A stretch of DNA of 64,000 nucleotides from Erythrophleum ivorense (GCA_026724425.1 JAIUCV010000005.1:38537784-38601783), one strand, 5' to 3'; shown: positions 13,787 through 25,304, counted from the first letter of the stretch. Numbers and translations are program-made. Notes: generated by a model not told the origin, from the letters alone.

Positions 13787-13965
13787 AGTTTCACCTTATT
13801 ATTTAGGACTTTTAGATTAGTCTCACCCTTTTTCTAGGGACTTTTAACTTAGCCTCACTAATTCTTGAGACTTTTAGCCTTGTCTCCCCTATTTTTAAGA
13901 ACTTTTAGCTTCACATCATCCAATCTAAGAGACTTTTGGTACGATCTCACCTATCAAGACCAATT
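13787..13965 (-). repeat. Minisatellite of copy E (minus strand)
   Basis: About five units of ~31 bp, reverse complement of the array in copy A. Units on the plus strand read as GACTTTTAG plus a TCTCACC-type block. Copy B inserted within this array. Confidence 0.75.
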
Positions 13966-15849
13966 TCACATTCCAAATATAATTTAAGAAGTATAATGGT
14001 ACCAAAGTATCAAACCAATAACTAGAGGCATGTTTTATGATTCAAACATATATACAAGTATTTAATGACAATCAAACAACCAAGAAATGCATACAAGAAA
14101 GGATGGAGAGCTATCTTGGTTTAAGAAACATAATATTTTCCTTGATTCCTTTAGCCTCTTGGTTTGGCCTCACACACACTTGGGAAGGCTTGATTTGCTT
14201 GGCTTAAACACATCAAACAAGATACAAACACATCAATGAAACCATCTCTGGCCTCACATAAAATTTACACAAGGTATTTCTAGCTTATGATATGCTTATG
14301 GTTCCATACAAGGGTATAAAGCAACTCATATAACCTATGATCTTGGCTCTAATTTTTCACTCAATCTAAGTCATATGACTCTATTTAAACTCATTAGAGT
14401 CATTACCAATTTAATTCAAGGAGCCAAACACTAAGTATCTTCTTTATGCCTAAAGTAACCTTAAACTTTCAACTTTTAAAATATGGTTTATAAATTCAAA
14501 CTAATGGCTCTTTTGGTGTTTATTACTCATTTCTAGACTACTTCTATCATTAGAATCAAAGAAAACTCTCCCTAGGTGCATGATTTCCCTCTTAGCTGAG
14601 ACTTACATAGGTGTTAGGAGGCTATGGAGTTTTGTTGGTTTCTTTAGGGAATTTGCCACTTTTGAAACTTCTTAGATGTCTTGAGAACTCAAACATAGTC
14701 TTACACAATCTAAATCATCACTAAAAAGCTCCATAAATGCCTAGGTGCAACCAAAACCCTAATAGCCATAACTTGTTATCTATAGGTTCTTTTTTAATCC
14801 TAATTGCTTCATATGATTCCTTATGCTTCAAAACCCCATCTCCTATCAAGTTTGAATCAAAATAAAGTCCCTTACATACACCTCTAATCCTAGCCAAAAC
14901 ATGAAGACCAAGGGAAGCTAAGAAGAAGCACTTTGAGCCATGGTTTCTTACCTTATTTTAAAGCCTTCCAAGAGAGCTTTCACAAGCTTCTAAGAGTTCT
15001 TCCAAATCCTCTCTTTCCTCTACTAAACCAGCCATTAAACAGCACTAATTAAATCACCGAAACCATGAGAAGAGAAAGGAGAAAGAGGAGAAGAAGGTTG
15101 ATGAAGGAGAAAGCATGAAAAAGTAAGGAATTCTTAAACTTTGTACTTGAATTTTCTCCTTCTTCTTTCCCCCACTTGGTGCAACAATTCAACCTTATTC
15201 TAATTCTATTTTGGGACTAAAGGAATGTTAGTTAAGAAAATGGAGAAGAGTGGATGTGATTATAAGGGGTGGAGGCTCACTTATAATATTTGTCAAAATT
15301 TCAATTTAGTCCCTCATATTGGTTCTTTCCATTTGGACTTATTTTAACTCCTTTTTGAAAACCATCTTTTTTATCATGAAATTTAAGTCTTCTAATTCAT
15401 TAAAAACCTTTGGTTTCACCCAAAGTTTTAGTCAACTGACACTCTAAATTGTAAATCAAAGGGGTTTTAACCATTCTAAGGATTCCTATGGTTTTTAGGA
15501 CCTTTAAGAACCTTGAAAAACTCAATTTTTTTCATTTAAAGCTCCCTCCTTTGAGTTTTTTAAAAGTTGTCTGAATTTACAAAAATGTCATTGGCCTCTA
15601 TAGCTCTCTGTTTGGCTATTTTCGCTCCGGTTCCAAGCTAACCTTAGGCTCTAAACTATATTTTAAGATATTTTAATTAACATCCTAATCTCATTTAGAC
15701 TTAATTTATGTTATTTTAGGGTGTTCTTATATCAGTTTATCGGGTTCAATTCAGTTTCCGGTTTATCATTTATTACATTTTATGTGTTGTTAAGCTATTA
15801 TTCCTTTCTTTTACCTTATGTTTTAATTGATATTAATTTTTTCCTTTCA

Positions 15850-17010
15850 TGTACTTATGGCTCTCAAGAAGCATCCACACTGTGCCTTAGCCAATTCCTC
15901 TACCCCTACCAATTTAGATGGCATTATGTTCCATAATATGGGTCAAGAGGCCTTTTACACACAATTGGCCAAGCAACTCATTGTCATTCATCAAGATATA
16001 GATTAGTCAACCCTAGCCAACTTGGCTCGCTATAAGAGGTTTGCTAGCTAGCCTATGGAGTTGGTTAGGACTAGTTCCTACAAGTACGACTGCCTACTTA
16101 TTATAAGCTAACACTTAAGTTCTTTAGCTTGTTCTCCTTAACACTTGTTACTATAAATCCAAGCCAGGGGACAATTCACTTCCCTCTGTGCAAGCAAAAG
16201 TTCACCTTTACATCACCATATATTAATGCTATGTTTGAGTTCGTTGATGATAGTGTACAATTTGCTTCTTCCCACCTTGTTAAGACAGTTGTATGGCAAG
16301 TCATTTCTAGTAAGTTCATGTACTTCTTGAGCTAGTCTAAGGCCACTATAGTACATAACCATATCTAGTGTTATCTCTATCATTTCACACTTCACTCTAT
16401 ATCTAGCCATGGCAACATCACAAAGGTTGTGAATTGTCATGAGCTTTTCTTCTTACACTGCATGACAATGGGGTCCAAAATTAACACAAGTGTTTGACTG
16501 CTCAAACATTGGCAGTGTGTTGCCATTAGCACTATAGGGCCAATATTAGTAGGTGGTTACATCACCAACATTATAGAATGCCTATCCTTGCTCAATTCCC
16601 CTAATCTTTGGTTGACTTACATTAATGGAACTAAGCAGATTAATATCATGATACTTTTTACTATGAAGTTTTGTTGCCACCACAATGGATCACTTATCTT
16701 ACTGGATCATGATGGAAACCCAATTTTAGCTAGCAATTGAGCTAATGATGTAGCTAAGCAACAAGATGCCCTAATGGCCCAAGATCCATCTCCTATCCAA
16801 ACCAACACTCCACCTCCTGCTACACTATCCCATACTAAGATGTTTCAACAAGTAATGATGAGCATAGGGTGCCTTAGAGATGAGGTTCAGTAGGGATTTG
16901 CTGAGCTTCGTTATGATTTAGATCAACATGGCCAACACATAAATACACTGGCTGCCTAGATGCATGCCTTCTAAAATCCACCTTCTCCATCCCTTACTAA
17001 GCTTTAACCC
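15850..17010 (+). pseudogene. Putative plant transposon protein ORF (Transposase_32-like), degenerate
   Basis: From the ATG at about 15858 the translation starts MALKKHPHCALANSSTPT, which resembles the usual MAPKKRP-type start of this accessory retroelement protein. Further on come FPLCKQKFTFTSPYINAMFE (about 16180-16240) and VVWQVISSKFMYFLS (about 16285-16333). A much-decayed segment follows, including GPILVGGYITNIIE at about 16540-16580. These match the order of the 'putative plant transposon protein' domain: a substrate-like N-terminus, a W..F...k..P block, and an FPSLIT-like block. Multiple stops and frame changes make it a pseudogene. The near 3' tail, rich in Pro and Gln, also fits. The function of this family is unknown. 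It is commonly carried by Tat/Athila-type and LARD elements. Confidence 0.65.
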
Positions 17011-17283
17011 TTGTTCCTTTTACTTTTCCATCTCCTTGATCTCTACTTTCTATTTTGCTTCTTAGCTGTATTGAAAACTCCATTTCTTATTGTCTTATTT
17101 GATGCACTAGTATTATTTGACTTATCTTTTTATCCCACTTATATAGTTTGAGTTTCTATTAATCAATCAAGCTCCTTATATCCTTTGCTCATGATGGAAT
17201 TGGAATGCCAATAAGGGAGTATTTTGACCACTTCCTTAATTTTTACTCTTATTTTCCTACCTTTTCTTTTGCATTGAAGACAC

Positions 17284-17304
17284 TGCAGTATTAAAGTTTG
17301 GGGG
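17284..17304 (+). other. Polypurine-tract-like motif 1
   Basis: AAAGTTTGGGGGAAT lies downstream of the accessory ORF. The AAGTTTGGGGGA word is a recurrent polypurine tract or tract-like motif of plant Ty3/gypsy and LARD elements. It supports plus-strand orientation of the old host element. Confidence 0.5.
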
Positions 17305-18113
17305 AATGGTTAAAATTTATCTATTAATCTTGAGTAGTTGATTCTAATATAAGTTGATTAGGCTTGATTGTTTGGATCTATTATTTGAAATTCATTGATT
17401 TAAGATAACTTCATTTTGAAATTTATCTATTTTAACATTATGATTTTGGATTTAGCTATGAAAATTGTTGATAAATTTCTTATATACATTGCATAAGTGT
17501 TATAGGCTATGTATATATAAAATAAAAGTAATTTTTTTTATTAACTAACCAATTAATTTCTCCTATATAGTATAAAGTTAAGTTTTAAATAATTAAAGTA
17601 CCAGTAAGAGTTTTCTCCACTAATTTGGGCTATTTTCATGAAAAAAAAAGAGAAAAACATAAATATATACATATAAAATAAAATATGTTACAATAAAGTG
17701 AAATAAATAAATATTTTTATTGTGAATTAAATAGTTAGATTATGAGTATACATAGCACCTCAATTTTGTCATTTAGGTTAGAATTAATTTTGAGTAAATG
17801 ATATGAGCCTCCAGTAACAAGACACGATGAAGGGTCTCTACACTACTAACTTACTTGTCATATCAAGAGAGACATACATTAGAAGGTTATTCTGGCAATA
17901 AGTATTTACATTGTTTGAGATTAATTTTGTATAGCAGGCATGCTATTGTAATTAAAGGTTTCCTACAATTTTCATAGTTGAATCTTGGATCATTTAAATA
18001 ATGCAGATGAGCTAAGAAATTTTATTGATCTTTAGTTGTCAAATTGCAGATATGTTCAAATATGAAAGATTTGGTTAATTGTATTAGTTTTCTTTTACCA
18101 GAGGATGAGAAAA

Positions 18114-18132
18114 GAATCAAGTTTGAGGGAGT
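18114..18132 (+). other. Polypurine-tract-like motif 2 before a candidate LTR
   Basis: TCAAGTTTGAGGGAGT sits directly before TTGATAAGT. In plant LARD/Tat-like elements a purine tract of this form is followed immediately by an LTR starting TGATAAGT. This is therefore the better candidate for the true second-strand primer. Confidence 0.5.
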
Positions 18133-18680
18133 TGATAAGTACAAATTATACATGTTTTTCTTGATATTAAATTGAGTAATTAAATCCAATTTCTATGATT
18201 TTTATGCACATGATGTTTGGATTTAATCAAGAATTTTCGGAAATGGAAAAGCATGGGTGAATCAGTGGCAAATCAATCATATTCAGCAAAGAACATGGGC
18301 TAGTTGTGTTGGTAAGCATAGGCATGCAGAAAGAGGAACTTTTATACAAACCAAAGACCTACATATGCTGGGAAACTGACATGACCATATAAACCTACAT
18401 ATGCAAGCCAAGTAAATGGATAATTTTGACATGGGTTGCTTGTGTGCAACTAATTTTGGGGCTTTTTATGAGGTAGCTTCAATTTTCAAAATGAGGAAGA
18501 AAGGAAGAAACTAGAAGAAGAAGAAAGGATATTTAAAGGAAAATGCTAGGGATTTCCTGAAGATCTGCCACAATCAAGTATTATAGGTATAGGGGAAAAA
18601 AAAGCAAGTAGATCAAACGTACATTAAGTCATTCTCCAATTTCAACTAATTTTCTTCAATTCTTCTCATCCAACATCTCA
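18133..18680 (+). mobile_element. Candidate 3' LTR of the old gypsy element
   Basis: It begins TGATAAGT right after a polypurine tract and includes a TATA-like ggatatttaaagg (about 18528-18540), as expected for an LTR promoter. The 3' boundary is not certain: candidate CA ends lie near 18677 and 18722. No second copy is in the window, so LTR identity cannot be confirmed. Confidence 0.35.
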
Positions 18681-18889
18681 TCCTTCCATGAAATGGATGA
18701 TTAAGCTTATATGCTATTGACAGGAATAAAAAAACTATTATCCTCAACCAATAGCCTATCTATTAGAATCAACAGAGAAATAAGATCATATATATATTAA
18801 AAGAATTCATAGACATACAACTATAGAATTCAAATTATATTATACTTCTGTCTAAATCCATGCACTTCTTTTACCTTTACGTTGATCAG

Positions 18890-19861
18890 CAACCAATTGG
18901 CATAGAGGGAGTTTGATATCATCCAAACTCCTTTGTTACCTGCAAAGTCTTTAATCTTATGCCATTACAATATAATGATCATATGATCCTAGCCATTATG
19001 CTTTAAATAAGAATAAAGACTTTCGGCATGAACATCCCAAAGCACATAGTTCAATTTGTTATTGCTTCATAAGAAACAAAAAAATCAGGAAGACAATCAT
19101 CAGGATATGTTATAAGTATAAAACATTAAAGAAGTCATAAATATAAAATAATAAATTTGCCCAAGGTCTTCTAGATGTAAATCATTTCAAACCATCCTTT
19201 TTCCACCTTGTTTAAGATCATCAATCGCACTCAACTTGACAATGTCATTGGTCACAAAAATCATCAAGAAAACATTATCTTCTAAAGTTTAACATAATAA
19301 TGATGTAACGACAAAGAAAATCATGTTTTCAAATCAACTTACCAACCAACAGATTTTCATCATAAGCCCTTAAACAAATATCTTCAAAAGAACAAATTAA
19401 ATTCATAGAATGAAATGCTATGATCATCATCACAAAGACATAAGGTAGTAGAGAACTAGAAATTTATCTTGTAGAAGTGATTAGAAGTTCAGCAATAACC
19501 TATATTCTACCCAACAGAAAATCTCGAAATCACGTACACTCTTTTTTTGACTAGATGATCTTTAAATCTTTGCATGAAGATTTTTTTCATTGAGCCACCA
19601 ATAATTGTGTTCTAATATACAAATCCAAATGTAAGCCAATTAAACGTACATAAATGTATAAAAACAATAATCAAGCCATAAAATGCAAGAAAACATTACC
19701 TCCCAATCACATAACACCATCTCTATACTATTAACGTCTTTAAGAACTATGAAGCCTAGCATCAAACACAAGCGAACAATATTAACTTTCACATGCCAAT
19801 CACATTGAAGTGGCATTATATCAACAACAACATCAATCTTTGGTGACATGGTATGAAGCAA
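18890..19861 (-). pseudogene. RPA1-like / DUF223 (replication protein A 70 kDa-like) pseudogene
   Basis: Exon 1 runs 19861 to 19700 on the minus strand and reads MLHTMSPKIDVVVDIMPLQ, then DWHVKVNIVRLC and SIEMVLCDWE. It ends at a GTAATG donor. Exon 2 starts about 19611 after TATTAG and reads MKKIFMQRFKDHL, KRVYVISRFSVG, YKINF and CDDDHSISFYEF, with stops between. A further part near 19255-19190 has NDIVKLSAIDDL and HLEDLG. This is the first OB-fold (DUF223) and the linker of the plant RPA70-like family, which binds single-stranded DNA. In-frame stops in exon 2 and the lack of later OB folds show it is broken. Such copies are abundant in plant genomes and are sometimes carried by Helitrons. 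I saw no Helitron ends here. Confidence 0.7.
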
Positions 19862-20021
19862 TAAGAAAGCAATGAAGTGAGTAAAATCGAAGACCCATAG
19901 AAATAGCTATTTATAGACAAAATCAAGCACCAAAAATCCTATTTGAATCTTAAATTTAAAATAACTCAAGATTACAGTGATCATCATAATCTACAATCAT
20001 CATAATCTACTAATAGTTTAA

Positions 20022-20256
20022 GGGACTGTTTGCGTCACCAAGAAAGAGGGAGGGAAAAAGAAAAGGCAATAAAAAGTTTCATAAAATTTTAATTTTACCC
20101 TTACAATTATTACTTAATTATTATTTAATACTCTCTAACAATAATTATTCAATCATTAAAATTAAGGATATTATGGGTATTTCCTATTTACAAAATCACC
20201 TTTTTTTCTTTTCCTTTCCATTTTTATACTTAACTTTCTACTTACCAAACGAACCC
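20022..20256. mobile_element. Tourist-like MITE, TSD TAA
   Basis: Inverted termini GGGACTGTTTGCGT (left) and GGGTTCGTTTGGT (reverse complement of the right end). They are flanked by TAA at 20019-20021 and 20257-20259. A length of 235 bp, a GTTTGG-type terminus and a TWA duplication fit a PIF/Harbinger-derived MITE. The interior is AT-rich and non-coding. Confidence 0.7.
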
Positions 20257-20269
20257 TAATAAACACATT

Positions 20270-21420
20270 AAACCACACTCACATAGTTATTCATAGACAA
20301 GTCAAATCACGAACCTAAGGTCCTTCTTCTTGTTCATCTATGTAATATGCTCTGTATATGTTTATCAACCATCAACTACATGAGAAACCAAAAGTTGTCA
20401 CCATATTCTCATATTTTAAATTTGTAATAATGATATACTGACATCTTCTTGTATCTAATCCTATATCTACGTATAACCTATCTTCGAAATTAGATCCCCT
20501 CCCATAATGTCTCCTATGTTGTCTGCAGTGGATGGTCTTCACCGTGGAATGCATCTAATGGCCCAGAAGAGAGAGCTTGTCCCAATAACACAAAGCTGTG
20601 CATTTTGACAAAAAAGAAATGGATACTAAATGCAAAACGATGCATTTTTTTATGGAGGCAAATATGATGAATGTTCCCTCCATTTTTGTGTCTTTGTTTT
20701 TCTCTTCCATTTGTTTTCCCTCCTTTCTCTCCTTCCTCTGTTACTGTCTTCCCTGTCCCATTGATTGCAGCTGAAGTACTTGATGGTCCATAACTATGCT
20801 TTCCTTAAGAAAATCACCATTCCAATCATTGACATCCTTTTATGTAAAGGTGAATTTTATTGTCTCCATGTTGAACAAATGCAAAAGCATGTTGGCCCTC
20901 TGAAATTGATAGAGCATCACTAATAACTGCTACATTATTTATTTTGTCCACCACCACCACCTCACCTTCATTTGTAGTCTAAGTAGATTAATATGGGAAT
21001 TAAGATTTAAAGCAAACATTCCCAGAAGCTTTGATGGTAAAATTATTGCCTGTCTAGATGAATCCTCGATAAGCTCTTAAATATGCTTTTGTTTATAGCT
21101 AATATCTCCATTCCTGAGGCTTATTGTTATTATCTTTGACCTGATGTCATCCAATACCACAAGCACATCACTGGAGACTGATAATAATTCCCTAAAAGTA
21201 CCATAGGGAAATGCTCCATTATTATTCTTTAACAAGTCTCCAAACTGCTAGTATATTTTTCCAATGCTATCCATGAAACAAGTTTTTTCCTACACAAAAT
21301 AAACATGATTAAGACTCCTAGAATATTAATTCAACTATCAAAATCCACAGCCTCCTTTGACAATAACATAACCATATGTCCGAATTCACTCCTACAGCTC
21401 ATGGAGAACAATTACACCTG
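20270..21420 (-). other. Unrecognised exon-like stretch (minus strand)
   Basis: Higher-complexity sequence than its AT-rich surroundings. On the minus strand, around 21290-21090, a frame reads through FGDLLKNNNGAFPYGTFREL and VLVVLDDIRSK. Around 20990-20840 another reads VVVVDKINNVAVISDAL and AFAFVQHGDNKIHLYIKG. These look like exons of a broken gene, but I do not recognise a family. A small minus-strand frame at 20372-20554 has no clear relation to them. Confidence 0.3.
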
Positions 21421-21429
21421 AAAGAATTG

Positions 21430-21800
21430 GATGATAAAATCTGAAAATTAGCAGTAATATATATGAAATTTGAAAATATTTTTGTTAATATATATATAGA
21501 AGTTAATATAAATACTTTGAAACTACTGAAATAAAAAGTTTATTTTTGGAAAAGAAAAAAAAAGTCATAAATGTATGGACTCAAAACAAATAAGCAGCAA
21601 TTTATATAAATTCTTATTATATTTTTGTTAATATATACAGATTATTTTCTTCCTCTAGATGTGTAAAAGCTAATAATATTTTTGTTAATAAATGTATGGA
21701 TTCAAAACAAATTAGCTACAGTTTACATAAAATCTGAAAATATTTTTGTTAATATATACAAATTATTATTTTCTTTTTTCTAGATATGTTTTTCCACTTA
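21430..21800. repeat. Degenerate ~120-bp tandem repeat
   Basis: The block AATATTTTTGTTAATATATA followed by TTATTTTCTT and CTAGAT recurs at about 21470, 21622 and 21738. The word ATGTATGGA-TCAAAACAAAT recurs at about 21570 and 21692. Spacing of the better copies is about 116-122 bp. The repeats are AT-rich and diverged. Confidence 0.5.
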
Positions 21801-21815
21801 CACATATCCCAAAAC

Positions 21816-22443
21816 TAGATTTGATCATGAGTCAGGCTCATAAAAAATTTTGCAAATTTTTTTGAGCCTGGGCCGGCCCATTTTGCAAATTTTTTTTTTA
21901 CATTTTTATCTTTTTTTAGTTTTAAATATTTTATATATTTATTTATTTCATTACTTGTGAGGCATACTTTTATTCTTATTTTAAATTCTAAATAACTCAT
22001 AAAAAATTACAAAAAGTTTAAATAATTTGAAATAAATATATATATAAGATAGTAAAACCTCTCAAAATAATAATTTTTCTAATAATATTACTATTAATAA
22101 TTTATTTTATTTGAATTATAATTTATTCCTAATAATATATTATACAATAAATAAAAGTAAAAAAAATAATAATCATATATGTTATATAATTCTTTTTTAC
22201 TTATATCTATAGTTATAAATAAATGTTCTAATAATATCATTTATTAATAATATATAAAAATAATTATAATAGGGGCAAGGTCGGGCTCGGACTCGGGCCG
22301 AGCTTTTTAAAAAAATCCAAATCTGACTCTTTTTATATTTAGATTTTTTTAAAATAGGTTCATTTTTTTTTTTAGCTCATATCTATTCTTTTTAAGTTGA
22401 GCCTATCGAGCCAGCCAAGCTTCTCGATCCATAATCAGATATA
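21816..22443. mobile_element. Short non-autonomous hAT-like element, TSD CCCAAAAC
   Basis: The perfect 8-bp duplication CCCAAAAC (21808-21815 and 22444-22451) flanks a 628-bp AT-rich unit. Its ends are imperfect inverted repeats: TAGATTTGATCATGAGTC on the left, and TATATCTGATTATGGATC as the reverse complement of the right end. Subterminal GC-rich words (gggccggccc near 21870, gggctcgg near 22280, gccagccaagc near 22410) stand out from the AT-rich core. No ORF of note is present. An 8-bp duplication and short imperfect termini fit hAT. Confidence 0.7.
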
Positions 22444-22451
22444 CCCAAAAC

Positions 22452-24695
22452 ATAATCCATTGCAAAGTGCTACAGTAACCAGTCTTTAGGAAAGAGAAAT
22501 TGAGACTTTTGATGGAACACGTATCACGTTGTATAGCTTGGAAAAACCAAAGGAGACGTTTCAAGTGGAGGAGATAATAGAAAAAGAAGAAAAAAAAATA
22601 AAGAAAGAAATAAAATGAAAAAAAAATAAAAAAAATACATGTGAGTTGAATGAATTCAAATTAAAATGTTAAATAATAAAAATAAATATATGTTTAAGTT
22701 CAGTTAATTTAATAAATTTAAAACTTGAAGAAATACAAAGATATAATATTAAAATTTAATATTATATATATAAATTTTAAAATTTTAAAAAAGACATATG
22801 CTTACCAATAATACCTGACTCCATTAGTGGTTGTGTGATAATTATTATGAGTATAAATTGTATAATAGATCAAGAGTTAGTTGTAAATTTTTTTAATATA
22901 TTTAGAGATACATTGTAATTAAAAATAAAGATCGGGGTAAATAAATATATTCTCTTAAAATTTATCAATAAAATTTTAAATTACATATCTACCCATTATC
23001 ATTTTGATCTACAATTTTTTGTTATTCAAACCTAGTATTTACACATAACAATTTCAACGATAGACCATAGTATCTAGTTGACTGATTGGTAACATTTAAT
23101 GATCAAGTAGTTGGTCGTTGCGTTATAAATGGATAAATGCGCGTTCTTGCCCATTACCTACCTACTTCCTGTTCAGGGCCGCTGTGTGGATTCCATCCCC
23201 CATCCCTATTTTTATGTTTTTTTTTCTCCTCCGCGACATCACTAGCTATGCTTCTTATTTATTTTAGCTCAAGCAAACCCATTGTTCTCAATTGACTAGT
23301 CATTTTTCAATCTACATCTATATTTATGAACGTGTGGCCTGATGATATGCATTAAAATGTATATAAAAATTTTTTATTTATTTTCAAGAAATTATTTAAA
23401 TAAAAATTTTGGATGTAGCGAAAAAGTTAAATAATATTCTACTCTTCCCTTATTCATGTCAATAAAGGCCTGTTTATCAATTGCTGTCGCTTTAGAATTT
23501 GTTTAATTTCATCTATACTAATGTAAGAGTTTTGGGACCAAAGACGCCAAAATCATACTAATATATATATATATATGATTTTAAAAAATTTTACAGTGCG
23601 TTTGGTTTTTTTCCTATATATTATAATTAATTTATTACTTAAAATATCTTTAATTTTTTTAAATATTGTCAAGTATTGGATTTAAAGACAGGAAAGTTTG
23701 AATTATTTTAATTTATAAAAGAATAAACTATTTTAAACAAATCTTAACTATCTAAATAAAAAGATTCTCGCATTATTATTTCCCGCGTTGTTGTGAATAG
23801 GTACGATGCATGTGTCATCAAGGGGGATGGACTTTATGTCGGTCGTACCAAGCCCCAGCTTGGGTCGTTACTGAGGTTTGGCTGCGTGTGTGCCAAGTTT
23901 CCAGCAAACACACACGTTAGGGTTTTTATTTTCTAAGATTTGACACGGAGCTTGTTTGGATTGGATGAGATCAAATTTCGTCTATTCAAAATGCACCAAA
24001 TGCCCCTAATTCTAACCCTTTTGCCCGTAAAACCCTTCCCCCTTCATTCTTTTTTCCTTTCGTTTCTGCTTCTTCATTTGTTGGTCGCAAGACCCACACC
24101 CACACTTCCATTTTTTGCTTCTTCCTTTCTCATAAAGAGAGACCAACACATGCAGCCTCCTCACAGAGAGGGACTAGCACAGCCAGGGCCAGGGACCACC
24201 ACAAGCAATGGACACTATATGTCTTCCTCCCATACGCTGCTTCTTCCTCTTTGTAAAGAAAATTATTTATTGTATTCTATTGGATAAATTGTTAGTAATT
24301 TCTTGTGATAGCCTACATTGGTATTGTTTTCATGATGTTTGCTTGGAATATTTGAAATTGCAGAATCAAATGAAGTGCTTTCTATGATAGGATAATGATA
24401 TGTAAATTGTAGAGTTGAGATTAAGTTTATTCAATTTTTTTTTTACTTAAATAAGTACATAAATTTGCATAAAATTGTACAACCAATTTCTATAATATTG
24501 TGTTCATTATATTATTCAATTTTCAAGTACAAATTTGATATTTTTTTATTTGGTTAAAAAAAAGGTAACAATTTCCATGCAACCATGATTAAGTTATTTT
24601 TTCAATCTAAATAAAGAATTAAAGACAAATCAAATATAGATATGTATGCAAAATTATTCACAAATGGTACATGTACAGCTAGACATTAGACTACT
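22452..24695. other. AT-rich intergenic region, no gene called
   Basis: Holds A-rich and (AT)n tracts (for example 22580-22640 and 23564-23576) and a less AT-rich segment at 23770-24290. An open frame at 23940-24287 has no ATG start and no family resemblance, so I do not call it a gene. Confidence 0.45.
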
Positions 24696-24705
24696 GTCAC
24701 CATTG

Positions 24706-24902
24706 GGCTTTTTGACTCTAATATAGTAAAAAAAAAACAAATAACTTAAAAGCTGGGCCGTCGAAACAATTTCCATAGATATTTAAATTTTTTTTTTAAA
24801 ATGGGTTGCGGCATCTCTAACACCGCAACCCATATTTGAAAAATAAAAAAATAAGAGAGTCGCGGTATTAGAAATACCGCGACCCTCTTATATATAAAAA
24901 TT
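24706..24902 (+). repeat. Left TIR of the Pack-MULE, with two hairpins
   Basis: Reverse complement of 26221-26417 with few mismatches. It contains two GC-rich palindromes in an AT-rich background. The first is ATGGGTTGCGG...CCGCAACCCAT (24801-24832). The second, at 24852-24890, has arms around CGCGGTATT and AATACCGCG. Confidence 0.9.
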
Positions 24903-25304
24903 TTTTGTTTACGCTTTAAAATGTTACCCTTGGAACCTGCCAAATATATGCGTTAGTCGTGCTGGCTAAACTTTCTTTTCATAGAAAATAAATAGTAATG
25001 CCTAGTTAAGAGATTCAACCATTTATTAGGTCTTTTTGTGCCGACACTCACGTCCTTCCTTTTTGTTATAGTAATTATATTTTATCATTGGTAATGTTGT
25101 CATTGCTGCTGTCATACATTGTCAATCCATTTGCGCTATATCTGGGGAGAGAAAATTGTCTGACTTGCAATAATATAATACTAACAGTAATGCTTTACAG
25201 AAAAATAATATATTTTATGTACAAGATAAACAAACAAAATGGCAAATAAAATTAAAATAAGAAAACAAATCTAATATATCATTCTTCCCTCTTTATCCGT
25301 TCCT

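Larger units (their letters stand above)
9093..15728 (-). mobile_element. Solo LTR copy E (minus strand), split by copy B
   Basis: Two minus-strand pieces, 13787-15728 (5' half) and 9093-10479 (3' half), together make one LTR of about 3.33 kb of the same family as copy A. Read on the minus strand it starts near 15728 with a CACCC motif and runs through the minisatellite. It then breaks at 13787, resumes at 10479 inside the same minisatellite, and ends at 9093 with GGTATTACA, the same terminus as copy A. The high-coordinate end is slightly eroded (gggtgttc rather than gggtgttaca). The flanks, tttta at 9088-9092 and ttata just beyond 15726, could be a mutated target duplication, but this is weak. 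Confidence 0.78.

Noticed and set aside
18890..19861. The RPA-like relic as part of a Helitron
   Set aside because: I found no CTRR end with a preceding hairpin, no RepHel protein and no AT insertion pattern that I could fix.
23940..24287. 115-codon open frame
   Set aside because: It opens with TTG rather than ATG, has low-complexity Ser/Leu/Phe runs and resembles no family.
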